Part shown: positions 57,967-64,000 of the stretch, in pieces
Numbering within the stretch: position 1 is the first letter of the stretch
Layout of the letters: each line of letters begins with the position of its first letter
NCBI RefSeq assembly: GCF_003351345.1
Contig: NZ_QQTO01000012.1
Location: 62,001-126,000 of the forward strand
DNA from: Allobosea caraganae
GTDB taxonomy: Bacteria > Pseudomonadota > Alphaproteobacteria > Rhizobiales > Beijerinckiaceae
DNA: 64,000 bases
Direction: 5' to 3'
The notes under the pieces: model-generated
What the model was told of the DNA's origin: nothing
Databases searched by the model: none
The model's input: the letters and a program-made list of their open reading frames with translations, nothing else
Position numbers and translations under genes: made by a program

Positions 57967-59763
57967 TCATGCCGCCTCTCCCATCGTATCGACCAGGGCC
58001 TTCAACTCGGCGATCTCATGACGGCGGGCGAAGGCGACGAAGCTCTCCTCCGGCGACGAGCGGTGTACCTGCCAAGTGCGCAGCACCTTCTCGACCAAAG
58101 CCGGCGCATCCTCGGCCCGGATGTTCTCCTGGAAGTCGCGCGCCATCGCGCCGTCGACGCCATAGCCGCCGCCGACCAGCAGGTGATAGCCGGGCACGGT
58201 GTCGCCCTCCTCGTTGACCGGCACCTTGGCGCCGATCAGGCCGAGATCGCCGATATAGTGCTGGGCGCAGGAATGATGGCAGCCGGTCAGGTGGATGTTG
58301 ACCGGCGTCTCCAGCGCCAGCCGCTCGTCGCAATGGGCGGCGATGGCGAGCGCGTCCTCCTTGGTATGGGCGGCGCCAAACTTGCAGCCGGTCGCGCCAG
58401 TGCAGGCGATCAGCCCGGCGCGCAGGATCGAGGTCTCGGCCGAGAGGCCGCAGGCCTTCAGATTGGCGAGGACGTCGTCGACCTTTGCGTCCGGCACGCC
58501 GGAGATCAGCAGGTTCTGCCAGACCGTGAGGCGGATATCGCCGTCGCCACACTGACTGGAGATCGCGGCGAGCACGCGCATCTGCGCGGCGGTGAGCTTG
58601 CCGACCGGCAGGGCGACGCCGACCCAGTTGAGGCCCGGCTGGATCTGCCTGTGCACGCCGATATGGGCGAGGCGGTCATAGACCGGGCGCGGCTTCACGA
58701 ACTCTCCGCCGACGCGGATCAGCCTGCGGCCAAGCTTCTCCTCGACGGCGGCCAGGAACTTGTCGAAGCCCCAGGCGTCGAGCACGTATTTCAGCCGGGC
58801 CTTGACGCGGTTGGTGCGATCGCCATTGGCGATGAAGACGCGCACGATCGCATCCGCCACGGCTACGGCATCGGAGGGCGCGGCGACGATGCCGGTGTCG
58901 CGGGCGAGGTCGTGATGGCCGGTGATGCCGCCGAGCGCGAGCCGGTACCAGATGCCAGCTTCGATGGCAGCGCCTTCGAAGCTGGCGCCCTCCCCGATCT
59001 CCACGGCCTGGAAGCCGATGTCGTTGGTGTCCTCCAAGGTCGCGATCGAGCCGGCGCCGTCGAAGGCGACGTTGAACTTGCGCGGCAGGCCGTAGAGCGA
59101 GCGGTCGTTGAGGATATGGTGGTGCCAGGCGCGGGCATGCGGCCTTGTGTCGAGCAGTTCGAGCGGGTCGATGCCCGCTGCGGCCGAGCCGGTGACGTTG
59201 CGAATGTTGTCGGCGCCGGAGCCCTTCGCGGTCAGGCCGAGATCGGCGAGGCCTTCGAGCAGGAGTGGCGCGTTCTCGGCGGAGATCTCGCGAATCTGCA
59301 GGTTGGCGCGGGTGGTGACGTGGCTGTAGCCGCCGCCTAAGCGCTCGGCGAGGTCAGCGGTGCCCTCGAACTGCCAAGCCTTCAGGATGCCGTTCGGGAT
59401 GCGCAGCCGGCACATGTAGCTGTCCTGCGCCGGGGCGACGTAGAACAGGCCGTGATAGCGCCAGCGGAAATTGTCCTCGGGCTTGGGATAGGTGCCGGCG
59501 CCGGCCTGCTGCTTGAAGCGGGCATAGGCGTCGAACGGGTGCTCGGCCTGCTTCCATTTCTCCTGGTCGACCAGCTTGCCGCCGCCGGCGACCGTGCGCC
59601 CTTGCGCCTCCGCATGCTCCTTGTCGGGGCCGGCAGGCGCGGCGCTGCCGCCGCCTCCGGCGCCGCCGAGCGGGCCCAAGCCCCGCGCGGCGCGGGCCGA
59701 CTGCATGCCGCTCATGAAGCCTTCGAGATAGCGCTTCTGATCGGGGGTGAAATCGCCGCTCAT
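57967..59763 (-). CDS. nirA: ferredoxin-type nitrite reductase
   Basis: A 598-residue siroheme/[4Fe-4S] enzyme that reduces nitrite to ammonia. Two ferredoxin-like repeats are present, and the cluster/siroheme cysteines are Cys454 and Cys460 (ACTGATGCKFG) and Cys495 and Cys499 (LTGCHHSCAQHY). YSHVTTRANLQIREI and NIRNVTGSAAAGID match assimilatory NirA. A low-complexity Gly/Ala segment (about 33-45) follows the first helix. Start at 59763 rather than an upstream in-frame start; the upstream globin gene ends at 59780. Confidence 0.93.
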   Translation of the reverse strand: MSGDFTPDQKRYLEGFMSGMQSARAARGLGPLGGAGGGGSAAPAGPDKEHAEAQGRTVAGGGKLVDQEKWKQAEHPFDAYARFKQQAGAGTYPKPEDNFRWRYHGLFYVAPAQDSYMCRLRIPNGILKAWQFEGTADLAERLGGGYSHVTTRANLQIREISAENAPLLLEGLADLGLTAKGSGADNIRNVTGSAAAGIDPLELLDTRPHARAWHHHILNDRSLYGLPRKFNVAFDGAGSIATLEDTNDIGFQAVEIGEGASFEGAAIEAGIWYRLALGGITGHHDLARDTGIVAAPSDAVAVADAIVRVFIANGDRTNRVKARLKYVLDAWGFDKFLAAVEEKLGRRLIRVGGEFVKPRPVYDRLAHIGVHRQIQPGLNWVGVALPVGKLTAAQMRVLAAISSQCGDGDIRLTVWQNLLISGVPDAKVDDVLANLKACGLSAETSILRAGLIACTGATGCKFGAAHTKEDALAIAAHCDERLALETPVNIHLTGCHHSCAQHYIGDLGLIGAKVPVNEEGDTVPGYHLLVGGGYGVDGAMARDFQENIRAEDAPALVEKVLRTWQVHRSSPEESFVAFARRHEIAELKALVDTMGEAA

Positions 59764-59779
59764 GACCTGTCCCGAAAGC

Positions 59780-60202
59780 TCAAGCGACCGGAGCCGCGGC
59801 TTCGCCCGCCGCAATCATCGCGCCGGACAAGGTGCCGTAGGCCGTGGTCCAGGCGTCCTTGACCTCGGGCGTGAAGCCTTCGCCGAGCCCCTGCTCCAGC
59901 GTCCAGAGCAAGGCTGCGCCGACCGGGACGTAGTGCGTCGCTTCCACGCCATAGCCGGCATGGCGCTCGGCCAGCCGCGTCACCGCCGGCATCAGCGCGG
60001 GCAAATCGTCGAGGCCACGCACGACGACGGCGAGCGTCGCCATCAGCTTGCGGCCCTGCTCGCTGATATCCGACTTGAACAGGGCGCGGGTCTCGGGCGC
60101 TATCTCGAAGAGCCGGCCGTAGAACAGGGCTGCGGCCTGATCGGCGATGGGCGCGACCTTGCCAAAACTGTCGCGGACGTTGGCAATCTGCTCAGGTGTC
60201 AT
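59780..60202 (-). CDS. single-domain globin
   Basis: A 140-residue haemoglobin of the flavohaemoglobin-like (Vgb) class. The proximal histidine is His81 in LAERHAGYGVEATHY; the B10 position is Tyr28 (LFYGRLF) and Gln49 is the likely E7 residue, the pair that binds O2 or NO in this class. LLWTLEQGLGEGFTPEVKDAW is strongly conserved. It lies between nrtD and nirA with short gaps (10 and 16 bases), so it is part of the nitrate operon. NO or O2 handling during nitrite reduction is a reasonable but unproven role. Confidence 0.9.
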   Translation of the reverse strand: MTPEQIANVRDSFGKVAPIADQAAALFYGRLFEIAPETRALFKSDISEQGRKLMATLAVVVRGLDDLPALMPAVTRLAERHAGYGVEATHYVPVGAALLWTLEQGLGEGFTPEVKDAWTTAYGTLSGAMIAAGEAAAPVA

Positions 60203-60212
60203 GGAAGCCCCC

Positions 60213-61004
60213 TCATGCTGCCTCGACGAAGCGGTGGCGCTCGTAGAGGAATTTCAGGACGGCCTCGCGCGCCGCGATGTAGCTGCGGTCGGAGACCAGT
60301 TCGAGGCGCTTGCGCGGGCGCGCAAGATCGACCTGCAGCACCTCGCCGATGCGGGCGGAGGGGCCGTTGGTCATCATCACGATGCGGTCGGAGAGCAGCA
60401 CGGCCTCGTCGACATCGTGGGTGATCATGATCATCGTGTTGCCGAGCGCGGCATGGATCTGCATCACCGAATCCTGCAGATGCGCGCGGGTCAGCGCGTC
60501 GAGTGCCCCGAAGGGCTCGTCGAGCAGGAGGATTTTTGGCTGCATCGACAGGCCGCGCGCGATGCCGACGCGCTGCTTCATGCCGCCGGAGATCTCGGCC
60601 GGGCGCTTGTCGCTGGCATGGCCCATCTGGACGAGGTCGAGATTGTGCATGATCCAGTCATGCCGCTCGGCCCGCGACTTGGTGCGGCCGAAGACCTTGT
60701 TCACGGCCAGCGCGACATTGTCGTAGACGCTGAGCCAGGGCAGCAGCGAGTGGTTCTGGAAGACGACGGCGCGCTCCGGGCCGGGTTCGCTGACCTCCTT
60801 GTCCTCCAGCAGCACCGCGCCTTTGCTCACCGGGGTCAGTCCGGCGATGATGTTGAGCAAGGTCGACTTGCCGCAGCCGGAATGGCCGATGATCGAGACG
60901 TACTCGCCCTTGTCGATGACGAGGTTGATGTCCTTCAGCACCTCGGTCGTGGCGGCGCCGCGCTGGAAGCTTTTGTCGACATGGTCGATCTTGAGATAGC
61001 TCAT
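60213..61004 (-). CDS. nrtD: nitrate ABC transporter ATP-binding protein
   Basis: A 263-residue ABC ATPase of the nitrate/sulfonate/taurine group. Walker A IIGHSGCGKSTLLN, signature AEISGGMKQRVGIARGL, Walker B ILLLDEPFGALDALTR, switch His in ITHDVDEAV. The C-terminal extension of NrtC (a fused binding-protein domain) is absent, so NrtD-type is correct. Paired with nrtB 11 bases upstream. Confidence 0.9.
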   Translation of the reverse strand: MSYLKIDHVDKSFQRGAATTEVLKDINLVIDKGEYVSIIGHSGCGKSTLLNIIAGLTPVSKGAVLLEDKEVSEPGPERAVVFQNHSLLPWLSVYDNVALAVNKVFGRTKSRAERHDWIMHNLDLVQMGHASDKRPAEISGGMKQRVGIARGLSMQPKILLLDEPFGALDALTRAHLQDSVMQIHAALGNTMIMITHDVDEAVLLSDRIVMMTNGPSARIGEVLQVDLARPRKRLELVSDRSYIAAREAVLKFLYERHRFVEAA

Positions 61005-61014
61005 CGCATCCTCC

Positions 61015-61959
61015 TCAGTTGACCACAGTGCCGCGGGTGACGACCGTGCCGATGAAGGCGACGAGGCGGTCGAGGATGAAGCCGACCACGCCGATGTAGA
61101 TCAGCGCCACGATGATGTCGGAGAGGCGCGAGGAGTTCCACGCGTCCCAGATGAAGAAGCCGATGCCGACGCCGCCTGTCAGCATCTCCGCTGCGACGAT
61201 GGCGAGCCAGGACAGGCCGACGCCGATGCGCAGGCCGGTGAAGATGTAGGGCGCGGCCGAGGGCACCATGATCTTGAAGAAGAACTCGACCTGGTTGAGC
61301 CGCAGCACCTGCGCGACGTTGCGGTAGTCCTGCGGGATGTTGCGGATGCCGACGGCAGTGTTGATGATCACCGGCCAGATCGCCGTGATGAAGATCACGA
61401 AGATCGCCGAGGGCTGGCTGTCGCGGAAGGCGGCGAGCGAGAGCGGCAGCCAGGCGAGCGGCGGCACGGTGCGCAGCACCTGGAAGACGGGGTCGAGCCC
61501 GCGCATCGCCCAGATCGACTGGCCGATCAGCGCGCCGACGAGCACTCCGGCGATGGCGGCGAGGCCGAAGCCAATGGCGACGCGCTGGAGCGAGACCAGG
61601 ATGCGCCAGCCAAGGCCGATGTCCTGCGTGCCGGCCCAGTAGAACGGCTCGGTGATCAGGTCCTTGGCCTCGTCCCAGATCTTGGTCGGCGGCGGCAGGG
61701 AGGATTGCGGGCCGGAGGCCGCGATCTGCCAGAAGAGCAGGATCAGCGCGACGGTGATGAGCGGCGGCACGACATTCTGCAGGATCGGCCTGAGCCACGG
61801 CAGGATGCGCGCCATCAGCGGCTTGCCCGCCGCTTGCGGCAGGCTGACGACCTGCGCCTTCGCGGCCGGCAATGCGACGATTTTCGCATCGGCCTCCTTC
61901 AAGACGGCCTGACCCATCCCGTTGCTCCTCTCGATCGCTTCGATGCTGGTGATGCTCAT
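61015..61959 (-). CDS. nrtB: nitrate ABC transporter permease
   Basis: A 314-residue permease. After a cytoplasmic N-terminus of about 55 residues come six helices, starting VVPPLITVALILLFWQI. Nitrate-permease motifs: SLPPPTKIWDEAKDLI, DPVFQVLRTVPPLAWLPLSL, the EAA loop NVAQVLRLNQVEFFFKIMVP and WLAIVAAEMLTGGVGIGFF. Its ATG at 61959 overlaps the nasA stop. A nitrate-binding NrtA gene is not in the part of the operon seen here. Confidence 0.9.
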   Translation of the reverse strand: MSITSIEAIERSNGMGQAVLKEADAKIVALPAAKAQVVSLPQAAGKPLMARILPWLRPILQNVVPPLITVALILLFWQIAASGPQSSLPPPTKIWDEAKDLITEPFYWAGTQDIGLGWRILVSLQRVAIGFGLAAIAGVLVGALIGQSIWAMRGLDPVFQVLRTVPPLAWLPLSLAAFRDSQPSAIFVIFITAIWPVIINTAVGIRNIPQDYRNVAQVLRLNQVEFFFKIMVPSAAPYIFTGLRIGVGLSWLAIVAAEMLTGGVGIGFFIWDAWNSSRLSDIIVALIYIGVVGFILDRLVAFIGTVVTRGTVVN

Positions 61960-64000
61960 GCCGCCGCCTCTCCTGCCGAGGCCCCTTGGCGCTCGCTGGC
62001 GCCGATGCGCCGGAGTTCCGGCAGGCAGGAGCCGCAATTGGTGCCGGCCTTGAGCTGGCGGCCGATATCCTCGACGCTGACCTCGTTGCCGGCTGCGAAG
62101 GCTGCACGGATGGCATTGAGGCCGACGCCGAAGCAGGCACAAACCACCGGGCCGGGATCGGCCGCGCCATCGAGCCGGCGGCCGGCCAAGAGGGCAAGCC
62201 GGTTCTGCGGCGCAAAGTCGGGGTCAGCGAAGGCGGCCTTGACCGTGTCCCAGAGCGGTGCACGCGCAGCCGGGCCGAGGAACAGGGCGGCGACGAGCTT
62301 GCCGTCGCGCGTCGCGGCGCAGCGATAGATGCCGGCCTCGCGGTCGATCATCTCGACCAGCCCGTCCTCGCCGAAGAGGCTGCGGCTATGGGCCATCAGT
62401 TCCTCGGCCGAGGCGTCGGTGGCAAAGAGCCTGCCCTGCCCGCCTTCGACGGCGACCGAGGCCCACCAGCTTCCGGCCGGCAGCGCGGCGGGATCACGCG
62501 AGAGCACGAAGCCTCTGGAGGCATAGGCGACGGGGAGGATGCGCGAGGGCGTCGCCTTCATCTCGGGTTGGCCGGAAAAGGGATCGCAAAGCGGCTGCAC
62601 GGCGGCGCCGATGCGGGCATGCGAGGCCGTCTCGGCCGACCAGTGAATCGGGGCGAAAAGCGAGCCCTGCGGGACGCCGGCATCGAGGGCGACCTTGAGC
62701 ACGACAGCGCCATGGCCGTTCTCGATGCGGGCGAAGCCGCCAGCCGTGAGGCCGTAGCGGATGGCGTCGGCCGGGTTCACATAGACCGAGGGCTCGCTGA
62801 TATGGGCGCCGAGCTTTGGGCTCAGGCCCGTGCGGGTCATCGTGTGCCACTGGTCGCGGATGCGGCCGGTGTTGAGGACCAGCGGGAACTCCTCACTCAC
62901 GGTCGCGGCGAGCGCGGGCGTAGCCAGCGGCTTCAGGCTCGCGCGGCGATCTGGCGTGTAGAAATTGCCATCGGCGAAGAGCCGGGGCGTGCCGAGCGGA
63001 CGCCCAGCCGGAACCGGCCATTGCACCGGGTTGAGCGCGTCATAGGCGCGGCGATCGAGCATCGAATGCGCGCCGATGTCGAAGTCGCGGCTGCCCTCGT
63101 TCTCGAAAGCCGAGAGCGTGGCGTGTTCGACATAGATCTCGGAAGCGTCGGGGTAGTTGAAGGCCTGGGCGAAGCCGAGCCGCCTGGCGACCTCGCAAAT
63201 GATCCACCAATCCGGCCTCGCCTCGCCCGGCAGGGCTAAGAAGGCGCGCTGGCGCGAGATGCGGCGCTCGGAATTGGTGACGGTGCCGTCCTTCTCGCCC
63301 CAGGCGGCGGCGGGCAGGATGAAGTCGGGCTCGCCGCGCAGCGTGTCGTTGGAGATGACGTTCTCGGAGACGACGAAGAGGTCGAGCCCCTTCAGTGCCG
63401 AGAGCACATGGTCGGCGCGCGGCAGCGAGACAGCCGGGTTGGTCGCCATCACCCAGAGCGCCCGGATGCGCTTTTCGGCGACGGCGTCGAGCATGGCTAC
63501 CGCCTTGAGCCCCTCGTGGCGCGCCATGTTGGGCGCGTTCCAGAAGCGGCCGACGCGGTCGATCTCGGCCGGGGTGTAGTTCATATGGGCCGCCAGCATG
63601 TTGGCGAGCCCGCCGACCTCGCGCCCGCCCATGGCGTTGGGCTGGCCGGTCAGCGAGAACGGCCCGCCGCCGGGCCGGCCGATGCGGCCGGTGGCGAGGT
63701 GGCAATGCAGGATCGCGGCGACCTTGTCGGTGCCCTGTGCCGATTGGTTGACGCCCTGGCTCCAGGCCGTGACCACGGCAGGCGTGCCGGCCCAGAGCGC
63801 GTAGAAGGCGGCGATATCGGCCAGCTTCAGCCCGGTATGGCTCGCGACCGCCGCCATATCGGGCGCGATGGCGCGGGCATTGGCCAGCGTCTCGTCGAAG
63901 CCCGCGGTGTGATTGGCGAGATAGGTCGCGTCGGTCAGGCCTTGATCAGTGAGATGGACGAGCAGGCCGGCGAAGAGCGCGCCGTCCGAACCCGGCTTCA
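61956..64000 (-). CDS. nasA: assimilatory nitrate reductase catalytic subunit (5' end outside window)
   Basis: The last 680 or so codons of a bis-MGD molybdoenzyme; the frame is open to base 64000. Visible blocks are KPGSDGALFAGLLVHL, TAWSQGVNQSAQGTDK, ATNPAVSLPRADH, FILPAAAWGEKDGTVTNSER and LNTGRIRDQWHTMTRTGLSP. The C-terminal extension has a BFD-like [2Fe-2S] site with VVCACFGVG and GTNCGSCLPEL, as in the NasA type that takes electrons from a ferredoxin or reductase partner. It opens the part of the nitrate operon seen here; MoaA at the other window end serves its cofactor. Confidence 0.95.
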   Translation of the reverse strand, partial: KPGSDGALFAGLLVHLTDQGLTDATYLANHTAGFDETLANARAIAPDMAAVASHTGLKLADIAAFYALWAGTPAVVTAWSQGVNQSAQGTDKVAAILHCHLATGRIGRPGGGPFSLTGQPNAMGGREVGGLANMLAAHMNYTPAEIDRVGRFWNAPNMARHEGLKAVAMLDAVAEKRIRALWVMATNPAVSLPRADHVLSALKGLDLFVVSENVISNDTLRGEPDFILPAAAWGEKDGTVTNSERRISRQRAFLALPGEARPDWWIICEVARRLGFAQAFNYPDASEIYVEHATLSAFENEGSRDFDIGAHSMLDRRAYDALNPVQWPVPAGRPLGTPRLFADGNFYTPDRRASLKPLATPALAATVSEEFPLVLNTGRIRDQWHTMTRTGLSPKLGAHISEPSVYVNPADAIRYGLTAGGFARIENGHGAVVLKVALDAGVPQGSLFAPIHWSAETASHARIGAAVQPLCDPFSGQPEMKATPSRILPVAYASRGFVLSRDPAALPAGSWWASVAVEGGQGRLFATDASAEELMAHSRSLFGEDGLVEMIDREAGIYRCAATRDGKLVAALFLGPAARAPLWDTVKAAFADPDFAPQNRLALLAGRRLDGAADPGPVVCACFGVGLNAIRAAFAAGNEVSVEDIGRQLKAGTNCGSCLPELRRIGASERQGASAGEAAA

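Overview
The window is about 65-68% G+C and reads as an ordinary chromosomal segment of an alphaproteobacterium in the Hyphomicrobiales. A Bosea-like or related environmental rhizobial organism fits best. This placement is inference from rhizobial-type porin, NirA/NasA and CobT sequences, the abundance of TRAP/ABC uptake genes, and dispersed palindromic repeats typical of that order. I see no rRNA, tRNA, insertion sequence, prophage or CRISPR array. Coding density is high, with many 4-base ATGA/GTGA overlaps.

Layout. 0-8.8 kb: 3' end of moaA, small secreted and membrane proteins, a BBE-type flavin oxidase, a soluble chemoreceptor with a PilZ domain, a sarcosine/N-methyltryptophan-oxidase-like gene followed by two exporters, and a truncated porin-like protein. 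9-18.3 kb: two tandem TRAP binding proteins without membrane subunits, then an amine/arginine group (ureohydrolase, Lrp regulator, spermidine-synthase-like protein, ornithine aminotransferase rocD) and a polar amino acid ABC uptake operon without an ATPase gene. 18.4-24.5 kb: VOC protein, hydroxyisobutyrate-type dehydrogenase, then a minus-strand operon of a GST, six tandem paralogous secreted four-cysteine proteins and a uracil-DNA-glycosylase-family protein, each coupled to the next. 24.6-36.7 kb: nuclease, histidine kinase, VapBC with a palindromic operator, ABC-F protein, cobT/cobS, a TSUP exporter, an SMP-30 protein, an SRPBCC gene beside a decayed ArsR regulator, and dusA.

36.9-45.1 kb is a catabolic island for ureido/biuret-type nitrogen compounds: atzE, atzG, an NCS2 permease and a biuret-hydrolase-like enzyme in one operon, atzF divergent from it, then a GntR regulator, atzH and an SDR. 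The ring-opening enzyme AtzD is absent, so the natural substrate is probably not cyanuric acid. 45.3-56.1 kb: M29 aminopeptidase, RND efflux pair, topoisomerase IB, GntR/uxuA, a GIY-YIG nuclease bracketed by palindromic repeats, and a lone phnM. 56.2-64 kb: a nitrate assimilation operon on the minus strand in the order nasA (cut by the window end), nrtB, nrtD, globin, nirA, and an Fe-S/FAD reductase.

The observations I rate highest are the six-paralog secreted array, the GIY-YIG gene sitting between two copies of a palindromic repeat whose 38-bp-perfect relative lies 18 kb away, and the atzD-less atz/hpx-like island. The ArsR remnant, the mini-porin, the orphan binding proteins and permeases, and the flavodoxin-less reductase are smaller surprises.
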